Assembly (NCBI GenBank): GCA_963989385.1
Contig: OZ022500.1
Coordinates: 118,957,842-119,021,841, forward strand
Reading direction: 5' to 3'
Length of the DNA: 64,000 bases
Origin: Ctena decussata
Lineage: Eukaryota; Mollusca; Bivalvia; Lucinida; Lucinidae
Shown here one piece after another: positions 44,259 through 54,914 of the stretch (position 1 is the first letter of the stretch; the number at the start of each line of letters is the position of its first letter). The translations under genes were made by a program, and so were the position numbers. The notes under the pieces are model-generated. The model had not been told where the DNA came from. It saw nothing but the letters and a program-made list of their open reading frames with translations, and did not search any database.

Positions 44259-44609
44259 GTTTAAGTTTTGATCCAAAAAAGGAAAACACTACTTATCAGC
44301 AAGCAATGCTTGTGAATGTTTTTACTTTGTATTTTTTGTTGCACCCTCATTAACACAGCAGCATGTATGTGGCTCACCAACAAACTGCACTGTTGAATAT
44401 AGGTTTAGTTTTCATAAGTCTAAATTGCTCCTACTGCGTTGAAATCTGAAATCCACGAGTATACTGGAAAGGAAGTTCTTTTTAATCAATTTGTATTATC
44501 TTTGCAGTCCCTTGGATTATGCTAAATATGATGTCTCTCTCCCTGTCTCTCTGAAATATAACTACATAACTGCATTTTTTAAAATGAAAATCCTACCAAT
44601 CCCAAAATT

Positions 44610-44616
<7 letters not shown>

Positions 44617-44704
<88 letters not shown>
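44617..44704. repeat. (CT)n microsatellite inside the foldback element
   Basis: About 88 bp of CT, ending in CTGTCTGTCTG. Confidence 0.95.
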
Positions 44705-44708
<4 letters not shown>

Positions 44709-44881
44709 GTCTGTACCTTATAAGCGTGGTTATGAGAACATTATGACAGAACTATAACGGTGACCATATTATTGTGAGGACAAACCATCTCGACCCCACC
44801 TAGAAATAAACTTCTGGACACTTCGGCACCTAGTCACTTCGAAATATTGTAGGCAATGGAACCTGCTTACGGTTGAAAAAA

Positions 44882-44968
44882 ATATTTCCTTCTCCATCGG
44901 GAATCGAACCAATGACCGCTAGTTCAGCATGATAGCGCTTAACCCACTGAGTTATCGAGACTCAAGAC
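44882..44968 (-). mobile_element. tRNA-derived SINE head
   Basis: The minus strand reads TCGATAACTCAGTGGGTTAA (A-box region) and GGTTCGATTCCCGA (B-box). It lies head-to-tail with the SINE at 44975-45150. Confidence 0.65.
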
Positions 44969-44974
44969 TGATGT

Positions 44975-45150
44975 ATCACTTGCAGTTTTACGCCCCTTCA
45001 ACAATATTTCAGTCGCAGATGCTAATAAAAGGCTGTCTTCTAAGGAACATCTTTGACGCTTGAAAGAATTCCCCTCTATCGGGATTCAACCCAGACCGCT
45101 ACCGTAGCAGGCCAGTGCTTAACAAACTGAGCTACCGGAGCTCCTTAATA
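44975..45150 (-). mobile_element. tRNA-derived SINE, family 1
   Basis: The minus strand has GGTAGCTCAGTTTGTTAAGC, GGGTTGAATCCCGA and the tail CTGAAATATTGTTGAAGGGG. The tail is shared with 3784-3955. Confidence 0.7.
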
Positions 45151-45340
45151 AGCATATTGCCACAAACTAAGCAAAAACGAAATAAAATGAATTAAATAAA
45201 TTGGTTATTTCGCAGAAGTAAAATATCTGTGAAGTAAGGCACACTCAGTAAGCTATAAACTTAAAATGGGATGCAACATCTTCAGTTTCAAATTTATTAT
45301 TAGGAAATGGGAAGAAAAACTGAAAGAAAGACAAAAACTT

Positions 45341-45559
45341 GCAATAGCAATTTCACGTCAAAATCGCTATTGCCAGTCGACTGGTAATAGCGATTTTTAT
45401 GTAAAATGGCTATTGCCAGTCGACTGGTAATAGCGATTTTTACGTAAATTGGCTATTGCCAGTCGACTGGTAATAGCCATTTTGACGTGAATTCGCTATT
45501 GCCAGTCGACTGGCAATAGCGATTTTAACGTAAAATGGCTATTGCCAGTCGACTGGCAC
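45341..45559. repeat. 43-bp palindromic tandem array, right
   Basis: Five units of the same double palindrome. Variants include GTCGACTGGTAATAGC and GACGTGAATTC spacers. Confidence 0.95.
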
Positions 45560-46005
45560 TAGACCTTTCCATTTATAAAATGGACAGACTATAAAAATTG
45601 AGTAGACGTGTATTTTTTTTCTTTTCCTTCTGTCACGTACTTACAGAATTATGCCTCTTTTCGAAAAATTACATGAAAGATTGTTCCCAAAATCGTGGGA
45701 CTACTGTTTGATCTAGGATGCTCATATTTTGCATACTGCTAGGGGCTAAGGTATGGATCACCCGATGAACTTTTGGGCAAATTCCGCCACAAAATGAGCA
45801 AGTTATGCTAGGCATCTAAAGTTTGACTCCTTTAGTGGCAAGCATATAGTTGGGGGCATAGTGTTTCACAAACCCACTTTCTAGTTAAGCAATATCCTGC
45901 CCGCACCCATGATCAAAAGGCCAAGTCACTGACTTCGACATTTCACGTTTATAGTTTCTAAAGATCGCATTTTTTAAACGTATAGGATTGGTTTGTCTCA
46001 TTCTT

Positions 46006-46312
46006 GGCTTGCCTGGACGAAATCCAGGAAGAGCTATTGCACTAAGTTTCATGTCTGTGTTTAGTCTCTTTATTCTTGTTAGCTTGTTCCCAGTAGGGTG
46101 GAGAACCTAGAGCTGCGGTCTTTAAGCCTTCATCATGGTGGCACATTTCTCAACATTTTCAGGTGATTTAAGAATGCAGCTGTCAAGTCTTGGCTGCCTT
46201 TTGTCAACTGAGTACAAAGATTAGCTTATTCTCACCCATTTGAATATTGGTTATCTCTTTCTATCACCCCAATTCCAGGCGAGCTATGCTGTCTGCTGAC
46301 AGCTCTTGTTTC
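46006..46312 (+). repeat. AGCTCGCCTGAACGAAG-type dispersed repeat
   Basis: GGCTTGCCTGGACGAAATCC, AGGAAGAGCTATTGCA, and the end GGCGAGCTATGCTGTCTGCT then GACAGCTCTTGTTT. Confidence 0.7.
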
Positions 46313-46485
46313 CCTTTTAGACTGGAGTGGACCCCTTTTGAAAGAAGTTTAAGCAGGCAGGCAGACTATGACTAAGGGTTTAACAGAGATCTGTAATAAG
46401 ATCTAGAAAACACAAGAAAGGCCTATTCAATGCACCCAATTGCTGATTTTTACACACCCCAAAAAAGGGTAACCTCCAGCTCGCC

Positions 46486-46765
46486 GGGCCGCGTAGCGCA
46501 ATCGGTAGGGCACCGGACTCATGAGTCAGAGGTCCTGGGTTCGATACCTGGTCTGGCCACATACTTTCGTTTCTCCTTCCGCTGATTCAAGAAAGGCAGT
46601 TGTCAGTTACTGGCGAAAGTACTCGTATGTGCACTTAGTACTGGTTAACCGCTTAGGAGGTCTAAGCCTGCCCAGGAATCTTTAGTGTGGGTAGGTTAAC
46701 TGACCGTCCCGACATGACCATGGCTGTTTTCTGTGGACGTAAAGCAACAAATCAATCAATCAAAA
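46486..46765 (+). mobile_element. tRNA-derived SINE, family 3, full length
   Basis: The tRNA-like head (GGCCGCGTAGCGCAATCGGT, CAT in the anticodon position, B-box GGGTTCGATACC) is followed by a body. The body includes GGTTAACCGCTTAGGAGG and TGACCGTCCCGACATGACC. The tail is CAATCAATCAATCAA. The acceptor stem has mismatches, so it is a SINE and not a tRNA-Met gene. It abuts the RTE LINE fragment. Confidence 0.8.
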
Positions 46766-46774
46766 TCCAGCTCG

Positions 46775-46990
46775 ACCAGAGCTAAAAGACCATCAGCTTT
46801 ATCAGTCATCCAAGTAAAGTCGTGCTGAAAGTCATCTTGAATAGGCTCATTCCCCAAGCTGAAGATATAATCGCCGAAGAACATGCTGGGTGCAAAGCCG
46901 GAAGGAGCACCACAGAACAGATCCTCAGCCTCAGAATCTTATATGTATGCGAAGCTTAAACGCTCGAAGAATCTGAACTACGTCTTTATA
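46775..46990 (+). pseudogene. RTE-type LINE remnant, RT core
   Basis: It encodes KTISFISHPSKVVLKVILNR, then AEDIIAEEHAGCKAGRSTTE and QILSLRIL. These are RTE-clade RT motifs. It probably continues the fragment ending at 42335, separated by 4.4 kb of insertions. Confidence 0.8.
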
Positions 46991-47002
46991 GGTAAAAAAG
47001 GT

Positions 47003-47258
47003 ATTTAGCTTTCCCAAAGCGTACTTGCTGTAGGGGTCCTGGGGTTAAAGGCCCACTGTATCTTGGGCACAGCATATGAAAGGCGGAGCGCATCCTTCTC
47101 CTTTCGCTGCCTTAGCCTTCCCTGATTCGAAAAAAGGCACCCATTTACTGCTGGGTTGACAAAGAGTTTTCCAGTCGCCGGCTGGTCCAACCAGGATTCG
47201 GACCCGCGCCCTTCTACACCTCAAACGAGTCGCTCTAACCACTCAACCACTGCGTCTC
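47003..47258 (-). mobile_element. tRNA-derived SINE, family 2
   Basis: The minus strand starts GACGCAGTGGTTGAGTGGTT (A-box), then GGGTCCGAATCCTGG (B-box), then AGGCAGCGAAAGGAGAAGG and a GGGCCTTTAACCCCAGGACC end. It is the longer partner of 4365-4570. Confidence 0.8.
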
Positions 47259-47630
47259 TCTATGTCTTTATAATATGTATATAGAGGGTATGGCTTGTAG
47301 TCTTATGAACCACCATGTCGGAAGTACGATATCGGTGTCAATTAATCTAGTCCGTGCCACAGGGCACTGAAGATTTCTCGGAAACATTTGTAAGTGTTAT
47401 GGAAAGATTTGTTTTTTGTTTTGCTGATATTCAACTTTTTCACAAAAATTTGAGTAGGTATGTCTTTGAAATGCCGTATCTCAAATAGCAGACGGTGACT
47501 TTCAGTTTTTATCATATCTAGTTGTTTCTGAAATATGATATGATGAAAATGTACTCTGCAGATATTAAAGAAATCTATTGTTGGCAAAAAAAAGTTTGCT
47601 CAAGTATCGCTAGTGACCTTAGAATTACTT

Positions 47631-47828
47631 TGAGTCGCGACACGAGAAAACCAACAAAGTGGTTGTGCGCCCAGCGCAGACTAAGATCAGCCTGGGCATC
47701 CGCTTAGACCATTTGGTACCCTTTAAACGCACAGTGATGACTCTGATTGGACTGGGTGGATTCACAGGCTGATCTGAGGCTGCGCTGGGCACACAACCAC
47801 TTTGTTAGTTTTGTCGTGTCGCGGCTCA
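47631..47828. mobile_element. MITE, TGAGCCGCGACACGAG family, copy 3
   Basis: TGAGTCGCGACACGAGAAAA at one end and GTCGTGTCGCGGCTCA at the other. The interior is diverged and shortened relative to copy 2. Confidence 0.82.
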
Positions 47829-48136
47829 TTTCAACACTCAACTAATTCCTCAGTGGGTTAAGCGCTGCCCTACGACCCGTTTCTCTAACTTGTGTGCCAT
47901 GCGAATTACTTGATCATAGTGTTTGCTCTAATAATGGCACATTTGAATGAACATAAATTTTTGTCAGACACACCGTATGCATTTCGGAAGAAGCACAGTT
48001 GTGGAACTCATTTGGTCACGGTCATAAACGTCTGGGCCAAAATATGGGATAAGGACGGTCAGGTTGACACTTATATCTTGGACTTACAGAAAGCTTTCGA
48101 CACACCACCTCATGAATTACTTAAATGTAAGCCATA

Positions 48137-48334
48137 GGGTCGAGTCGGGTAACTTCGGACAGTGGGTAAATTCGAACATACCATTGCAAACAGTGAAAAT
48201 CCAGGTGAGACCTCTCATCAGGATTTTTACTGTTTGCCTAGTTAATTTTGTTTCAATTCCAAACAATTAACATACAAAGGAAACAATGTCACTGTCCGAA
48301 TTTACCCGCTGTCCGAATTTACCCGACTTTACCC
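48137..48334. mobile_element. MITE, GGGTAAAGTCGGG family, inserted in a LINE
   Basis: Ends GGGTCGAGTCGGGTAA and TTACCCGACTTTACCC. TA lies on both sides. LINE copy 2 reads GTAAGCTATATGGCTATGG across the same site, proving a TA target duplication. Confidence 0.9.
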
Positions 48335-48762
48335 TACGGCTATGGTATTGGTGGGAAGACCGTGACACTGAAAAGGATTAATTCTTTTCTCGGTGACAGG
48401 CAGCAGCGTGTAGTTGTAAATGGAATTACATTTTATCAGACTGGGCCCGGTTTTGTCAAGTGCCCTCCAGGGCACCGTGCTTTCACCACTGTTGTTCTCG
48501 TTGTACATTAACGATATAACAGAGAACATTGACTCGGAATTAAGACTTTTTGCTGACGACTGTGTTTGCTTTCGTGAAATCAGAGATAATGAAGACACGA
48601 TGAAACTTCAGGAGGATAAAGATCGTTTATGGTGTTGGGCAAGAAGTTGGGGCATGAGATTCCAACCAGTCAAACGCAATATAGTAGTTCAGTTTGGGAC
48701 CCCCAAAGTATATTTCTTCAAAATGAACTTGAGAAGGTTTAAGAAAAAAGGTAGCTAGATTT

Positions 48763-49360
48763 GTAACAAATTTGTAACCGTTGTCACGCACAGCACTATA
48801 TAGTGGCTCCTTCGCATGTTCGCCCCCCCCCCCCCCCCCCCCCCGACTATGGAATTCTCTCCCACCCACTGTCAGAAATTCAGTCATTAAACTCTTTCAA
48901 GAGAAATGTAAAACCCTTCTGTTAAGTACTAGAACAAAACTGCAGCTTGCCTTGATTTTTTTTCGTCATTTTGCGATGGACATATACATGTGTACATTTC
49001 ATACATTTTTAGTTACCTTTTCATGTGTTTGCATTTTAAGCTCCATTCAGTATGGAACAAATTTTATGTGCCCTTTGGTGTATTTTAATTCGTCAGATTT
49101 CGTTATGTTTTTTCTGACGTTCTATATAGGTGACGTTCTTTTTAAGAGCTTGGCATCAATTGTCATTTATTTTACGATACATCAGTTTTCTCCTCTCATG
49201 TACATATGTCTGTATATATTTTGTATTGTAATGTATCCTGCATGTCTTGTTAATATTTTTATTGTGTTTTTAATAGAGGGCCACAAGGTAGACTAGCTTT
49301 GATAGCTAATTGTGCCACCCTCTTTAAATATTGTATAAATAAATAAAATAAATAAAATCG
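48763..49360 (+). mobile_element. 3' end of a second LINE, inserted in LINE copy 1
   Basis: A C-terminal motif RLWNSLPPTVRNS leads to a TAG. A 3' UTR and an A-rich tail (TATAAATAAATAAAATAAAT) follow. LINE copy 1 resumes just after it (ATGAAACTGGGAGTACTAAG). A long C-run (48822-48844) lies at its start. Confidence 0.75.
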
Positions 49361-49784
49361 CATCTATGAAACTGGGAGTACTAAGACTGGCATTCTGGAG
49401 AAAGTGGGAATCTCTGAAAAAGAGGAGGAAAGATACCCGGAAAGATAGTAGACTCATAATGCTTTACAAAGGTCTGAAGGGTGCAGCCCGTATAAATGAC
49501 CTTGTCCCCCCCCCCCCCCCCCCCAAGCAGGCGTACAAGGAAGCAGCATCCCCATTGGCTGGGACTGACATTTCGAGCGAGTCCAGTTTCTTCCCCCAGG
49601 CTATCAGAAATTGGACTGAATTCCCTAGAAGATTCCCCTATTTCTGCAGCTGAGTGCGCAGAGGATTCAGTTACTAATTTTACTTCTCTTGTAAGGGCTA
49701 GGGACAAGCTTACCTGATTCACAGGTCCTGGTGAATGCTTGTCCTGGGACGTATCACCAGTAAACAATTCTGATTCTGCTGATC

Positions 49785-49850
49785 TAGCGGTCGCGAGTTC
49801 GATTCCCGGAGGCGGAAATCTTTTCAATTGTAAACGGAGTTCCATTGCAC
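49785..49850 (+). mobile_element. SINE head fragment after LINE copy 1
   Basis: GATCTAGCGGTCGCGAGTTC then GATTCCCGGAGG resembles a B-box region. It follows the LINE end CAGTAAACAATTCTGATTCTG. Confidence 0.45.
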
Positions 49851-49854
49851 AAGG

Positions 49855-49859
<5 letters not shown>

Positions 49860-49903
<44 letters not shown>
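49860..49903. repeat. (GT)n microsatellite
   Basis: About 44 bp of pure GT. Confidence 0.95.
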
Positions 49904-49905
<2 letters not shown>

Positions 49906-51204
49906 GGGGGGGATGTCGGAGGGTAAGGGCCTACTCTGAAATTTTCTTGCTACGTAGGCTAAGCCCCAAGATCTACTGTTCACCACCCAAAAATACTGCT
50001 AGTCTGACAGGCTACCCACAAAAATACCGGGTATATCAGGCATATACCCCCCCACCCCCTCCCCCCCCCCCAAAAAAAAAAAAGTACTGTTTTTATCCTG
50101 ATTTTAACTCTTCTTATTATACTAACATTAACTCTATCATCTTTATTCAGTTTACTTTTAAATCTTTTATTCTGCACTATCTCACTTTTTACTTCTCTTA
50201 CAAAAACAGTGCGTGGTCAAAAAACAAATAATACTCGAGAGAGGGTTGTGGATAATGGATAGATAGATAAAAAATACTTGAAATTTATTTTACCTCCCAA
50301 AATATTCCTATTACATGCATGTAGCCTGACGACAGTCGTGATGTATTTTACAGTAAATTTCATCACAGAACAAATACCAGTAAGTAGAAATAATAGAAAT
50401 GACCCCCCCCCCCCACACAAAATAGTCTAATTTAAAAGTGACTTCCCCAAAAATGCCCTCACCGCAACAAATAATCATTTTTCTCGAATACCCCCGAAAA
50501 ATAGCGAAATTCGAAATATTTGGACCCCCCCACTCCCCCACCCCCCCCCCCCAAAAAAAAAAAAAAAAAAAAAAAATAGGCCTAGCTTATGCTGCTCGAA
50601 AATATCTGAATATACCCCCTTGAAATATGATAGGGTAAGGTGGGGAAAACATTTTTATCCGCTTTTAAATTTCGTAACTCCAACCGGAAGTGAGCAAAAT
50701 ACATGCTCATTTCGAACCAAAATTTGTTTAAACGGGTCTTTTACCCATAGCCTTACTCATTTTGAATCCCAAATTACTAGATTTTTCTAATAATTTGATG
50801 ATTCAGACGAATTTAAAAAATTCGAAACTATTTCGAAAAATGCGGATTTTTGCATGTGCGATTTAACTGTATAAGAATCAATTTTTTAAAGTTTTATACC
50901 GTTTTCCGGCTGGTTACATCATGCTGAACTCACGTGCAGCAAAATCGTATTGATAATTAATTTTTTGCCATTGTGAGCCAGAATTTTGTGATTACTGCCT
51001 TTTTGACAAAAATCTTCATATCTTTTTCGAAGAATTGCACTGTGACAAGAAAATGCTGCAGAACTTATGGCCACGTATGGGCCAATCCCAGTGCTTAGTT
51101 AAAAGCAAGATATTATTACATTAAATGGGGCAAAACCAGACACTAAAAAATATGCGTTTCTTTTGCTGTTGAGTATATATCTAAGCTTGGGCCTCTGAAG
51201 CTGG
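49904..51204. other. Low-complexity intergenic stretch with C- and A-runs
   Basis: C-runs followed by A-runs occur at 50046-50082 and 50525-50577, with C-runs at 50403-50415. CTTATGCTGCTCGAAAATAT (50587) loosely echoes 49937-49960 inverted. No gene is recognised. Confidence 0.5.
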
Positions 51205-51213
51205 ATGAAGCGC

Positions 51214-51260
<47 letters not shown>

Positions 51261-51420
51261 TTTATTCGGTAAAAACAACATACAACAATAATACAACACT
51301 TACATAAAAGATGATTGAAATTTAAACGTTTAAAAGATATATGAGTAGATTTAAAAAATATGCACTTTGTAAAATGAGTTTTTAGAAAATAATATATATG
51401 TGTATGTGTAAAATAGGAAA
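51205..51420 (-). mobile_element. Possible retroposon 3' tail with (GATT)n
   Basis: (GATT)n runs from 51213 to 51261. On the minus strand TTTTTACCGAATAAAAATC leads into (AATC)n, which is typical of retroposon 3' ends. Confidence 0.45.
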
Positions 51421-51439
51421 ATACGCATTTACTGAGTTT

Positions 51440-51848
51440 TATGATTCAAAGGCCCCATTGCTCTATTAATTATGAAAATTTTTATCATGAGGTACTACTG
51501 CAAGATTTGCATCACAGTAAACGACCGTGATTAGCACACTTTAATTAGATATAATATCCTCGGGCTTCACATAAAAAAGGTTTTGAAACTAATTTGGGTC
51601 ATTTTAGTTGGCAACTACTATGACCTACTTTCGATTTCGTAAACACTAATAAAATGATAAAAATACAACGTACAAGCGTGGCGACTCATTCACTATGCCG
51701 CCTATGGTCATTTATTACAACAAGACGGGAAACCAGAAGAGGACAGTTGTATTTTGTGGAGCGATTTTGTCATTCTCATAAACCAATGCCCTATACTTTT
51801 TTGTGTTTAGAAGTTTTACCACCGATAGGACTATGGAGACTTTAAAGT
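51440..51848 (-). repeat. Repeat X, uninterrupted inverted copy
   Basis: This is the same repeat that the Ty3 element split at 8526/20843. Across the insertion point it reads CCCGTCTTGTTGTAATAAAT then GACCATAGGCGGCATAGTG, with no insertion. Confidence 0.82.
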
Positions 51849-52499
51849 AGCCTATTCTAAAATATCACAATTCTGGATTTTATATTATCACAGCTCTGTT
51901 GATAATCACAGTTACATGATGAAAGGTGTACAAAAGTGGGGTGGGGTGGAGGGGGCGGGGTAAAAAGGGAGGGGGGGGGGGGGGGACGCCCACCTTAAGG
52001 AAACGTTTTTCATAAGTATCAAATAAAACATTTGATCCAACCGGAGTATTTTTTCGGGCAAAGGAATCAGTATTGCCTAAAAACTAGCAATCAAATCTGG
52101 AAACATGATAAGAAATAGCCCTGGGCGTTTTGTCCCGTCTTATAAGGCAGTTTCTTAAATAATGGTAATAAAAATTCCATAACGGGGGTGGGGGCGTCTT
52201 TACTATACCCCTCATACTTAATACTGAGCACTGACAACCTACAAGGAGCCAGTCAATACTCTGCCTTAAATTTCATCAAATGCTATGGGGTTTAGTTATC
52301 TAACACTTTACCCCCCCCCCCCCCCCCCCCCCCCCCACTGGATGTAGTGAATGGCGAGAACAAGTGTCAACAAAGTTTTTCAGGAAAAGAAAGCAAAATA
52401 CACAAAATTAAAAAAAAAACAAAACTAACGGATGTTGGTTTGATCTTGTCTAATTAGAAATTCAGACAAGATCACAAGGGGAAAGTATGAAAAAAGACT
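51849..52499. other. Intergenic stretch with G- and C-homopolymers
   Basis: G-runs lie near 51965-51985. A C-run of about 26 lies at 52311-52336. No gene is recognised. Confidence 0.5.
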
Positions 52500-54700
52500 T
52501 CTCTTTTAAGGTCTTTTTGAGGGGCATCCGTCCAGGTCCAACGGAACATATCCCCTCAAAAACCAGTACGTCAACCTCTTCTGTTCCTTGGATAACCCCT
52601 GAGATAAAAAGAAAGATTCAGAAGAAATAGGACACATGCGAAGGCAAAAGACTGGTTGTAGCAAACTTAGGTCAAAATTTGAATCTTTGAGAAGGGAAAT
52701 TAAAGCTGATGTGAAAAAGCAGCACGATTTATACGTCAATAACTTGGTTGGTGACATAAAGGCTAATCTCAGAGACTTCTACCGGTACATTAATAGTCAA
52801 AAGAAAGATACTCAAGAACCACAGAAGAAGAGAAATGGTGGTGGTGGTGTTGCCGAATCAGAGTTGGAACAGGCTGATGAATTTAATGGTCAGTTTTCGG
52901 ATGTGTTTAATAAAAGTGAACACACCCAAGTCCCCCTTCCTAATCGCTCGGCTCCTTTCATGGAGGACATTCATGTCTCGGCTGAAGGTGTAACGAAACT
53001 TCTTAAGGGCTTGAACCATCGAAAGCTTTAGGACCTGATGAATTGCATCCTAGAGTCTCAAAAGAACTAGCATCTGAATTAGGACCAATGTTTGCTCACC
53101 TCTTCCAACAATCTATTGATACGGGTGAAATCCCCAAGGAATGGTCTCTCGCAAATGTATTCCCGCTCTTCAAAAAAGGAGATAGGTCTTTGGCTTGCAA
53201 CTACCGACCGGTTTCTCTAACTGGTGTACCATGCAAGTTACTTGAACACATTGTTTGCTCTAATATTATGGCACATTTGGATGAACATAAACTTTTGTCA
53301 GACAGACAACATGCGTTCCGAAAGAAACATAGTTGTGAAACTCAGTTGGTCACGGTTATAAATGACTGGGCTAAAATCTTGGATAAGGGCGGTTAGGTTG
53401 ACACTTTTATCTTGGACTTCGAGAAAGCTTTTGACACTCCCCCTCATGAATTACTTAAATGTAAGCTATATGGCTATGGTATTGGTGGTAGGACTCTGAA
53501 ATGGATAGATTCTTTTCTCTGTTACAGGCAGCAGCGTGTGGTAGTTAATGGAGTTAAATCGGATTGGGCCCCGGTGTTGTCGGGTGTTCCCCAGGGCACC
53601 GTCTTTCACCACTGTTGTTCTCGTTGTACATTAACGATATAACAGAAACTATTAACTCGGAATTAAGGCTTTTTGCTGACGACTGTGTTTGCTATCGTAA
53701 AATCAGAGATAGTTAACACACGTTGAAACTTCAGGAGGATATAGATCATTTAGGAGGTTGGGCCAAGAGCTGGGGCATGAGATTTCAACCGGTCAAATGT
53801 AATATAATGCAAATCACAAGGAAACGGATCAAGAAGATCAATGCTTCCTATACCTTAGAGGGAACGGTCCTCAATAACGTAGAAACTATCAAGTACCTCG
53901 GCATAACCATTACCAATGATTTGAAATGGAACACACATGTCAGCAATATTTGCACAAATGCTAATAGGACCCTTGGCTTCCTACAATACAATACAATACA
54001 ATACAATACAATACAATACAATACAATACAATACAATACAATACAATACAATACAATACAATACAATACAATACAATACAATAAAATACAATACAAATTT
54101 TATTTATAGTCGGACATGTTATAACAGTGAAACATTAAATTTAGCTCAGACGTAACTTGGCAGCATGTCCACAAGACGTTAAAGAAGCCGCATACAAGGG
54201 ACTGGTGCGTCCAGTCTTGGAGTATGGTAGTTCAGTTTGGGACCCTCAAAGTATACTTCTTCAAGATGAACTTGAGAAGGTGCAGAAAAGGGCAGATAGA
54301 TTTGTAACGGGGAATTACACATATGAAACTGGGAGTATGACTGGCATTCTGGAGAAACTTGAGTGGGAATCCCTGAAAAAGAGAAGGAAAGATAGTAGAC
54401 TCATAATGCTTTACAAAGGTCTAAAGGGTGCAGCCAAATGACCTTGTTTCCACAAGTAGGCGTACCAGGAATCATCATTCCCTGGCATTTCAAATCCCAT
54501 TGGCTGGGACTGACATTTACAAGTCCAGTTTCTTCCCCCAGACTATTAGAGATTGGAATACCTTGGAAGATTCCATTATTTCTGCTGCTGAGTGTGCAGA
54601 GGATTCAGTTACTAAGTTTACTTCTCTTGTAAGGGCTAGGGACTAACTTCCCTGATTCACAGGTCCTGGTGAATGATTGTCCTTGGACGTATCACCAGTA
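52500..54700 (+). pseudogene. jockey/CR1-type LINE, copy 2
   Basis: Order visible: ITPEIKRKIQK, DLYVNNLVGDIKANLRDFY, GPDELHPRVSKELASELGP, EWSLANVFPLFKKGDRS, NYRPVSLTGVPCKLLEHIV, FILDFEKAFDTPPHELLKC, VLSGVPQGTV, LFADDCVCY (RT active site), LEYGSSVWDPQ and SFFPQTIRDWNTLE. Stops and frame changes lie near 53029, 53394, 53637 and 53713, so it is dead. The endonuclease part is absent. It ends ATTATGATTCTGATTCT, the family's short-repeat tail. Confidence 0.88.
53985..54147 (-). mobile_element. Truncated retroposon with (ATTGT)n tail inside LINE copy 2
   Basis: The intact LINE should read CTTCCT-ACGTAACTTGG. Here 163 bp intervenes. On the minus strand it reads GAGCTAAATTTAATGTTTC, then ATAAATAAAATTTGTATTG repeated. 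This is a 5'-truncated retroposon whose tail expanded to about 110 bp. Confidence 0.75.
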
Positions 54701-54714
54701 AACAATTATGATTC

Positions 54715-54785
54715 TGATTCTCATATCGTCCTGATATGGCTGAAATATTGTTGGAAAGGACGCGAAATCGCCAATTACCCAACCA
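54715..54785 (+). mobile_element. SINE family 1 tail fragment
   Basis: ATCGTCCTGATATGGCTGAA then ATATTGTTGGAAAGGACGCG matches the tail of 3784-3955. Confidence 0.6.
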
Positions 54786-54836
54786 TCCATCTCAATAATT
54801 TCAGAAAATTTGATAAAAAAAAAAAGACGATCAAGC

Positions 54837-54843
54837 AAAAAAA
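54837..54843 (-). terminator. Pol III terminator of tRNA-Asn
   Basis: Seven T residues on the transcribed sense begin 3 nt after the tRNA 3' end. Confidence 0.85.
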
Positions 54844-54846
54844 GTG

Positions 54847-54853
54847 CGTCCCT

Positions 54854-54914
<61 letters not shown>

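Larger units (their letters stand above)
44066..45570. mobile_element. Foldback-type transposon with palindrome-array ends, 1505 bp
   Basis: Both ends are arrays of a 43-bp unit: 44073-44258 on the left and 45341-45559 on the right. ATTTATAAA is duplicated at 44057-44065 and 45571-45579. Intact neighbouring array units contain ATTTATAAA once, so this is a true 9-bp target duplication. Foldback ends built from subrepeats and 9-bp duplications recall Drosophila FB and Mutator-like elements. No transposase is present in the 1.1-kb core. Confidence 0.85.
42600..45830 (+). repeat. Tandem array, period about 450-480 bp, interrupted by a foldback element
   Basis: AACAATAACTGCTGGGGCC-type landmarks lie at about 42652, 43131, 43583 and 44031. 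Further shared blocks are TTTGGCATACTGCTAGGGGC and GAACCGTTTGACCTAG. The fourth unit breaks at 44065 and resumes at 45571, so 44066-45570 is a later insertion. Confidence 0.8.
47880..49720 (+). pseudogene. jockey/CR1-type LINE, copy 1, interrupted
   Basis: RT fragments are AFRKKHSCGTHLVTVINVW, DLQKAFDTPPHELLKCK, LFADDCVCF (active site) and KKRRKDSRLIMLYKGLKGAA. All match copy 2 (52500-54700). The frame is broken by a MITE at 48137-48334 and by another LINE end at 48763-49360. A C-run lies at 49507. Confidence 0.85.

Noticed and set aside
44882..45150. Two tRNA-like genes on the minus strand
   Set aside because: A and B boxes are present but cloverleaf stems do not close. They share a SINE tail.
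46486..46560. tRNA-Met-like sequence with CAT anticodon
   Set aside because: The acceptor stem has a C-C mismatch and G-T pairs, and it continues into a SINE body and (AATC)n tail. Treated as a SINE head.
48781..49296. 171-codon hydrophobic frame that looks like a membrane protein
   Set aside because: Its first part is a LINE C-terminus (LWNSLPPTVRNS) and the rest is translated AT-rich 3' UTR.
49381..49986. 201-codon minus-strand frame with HTHTHT repeat
   Set aside because: It is the antisense of a (GT)n microsatellite and a LINE end.
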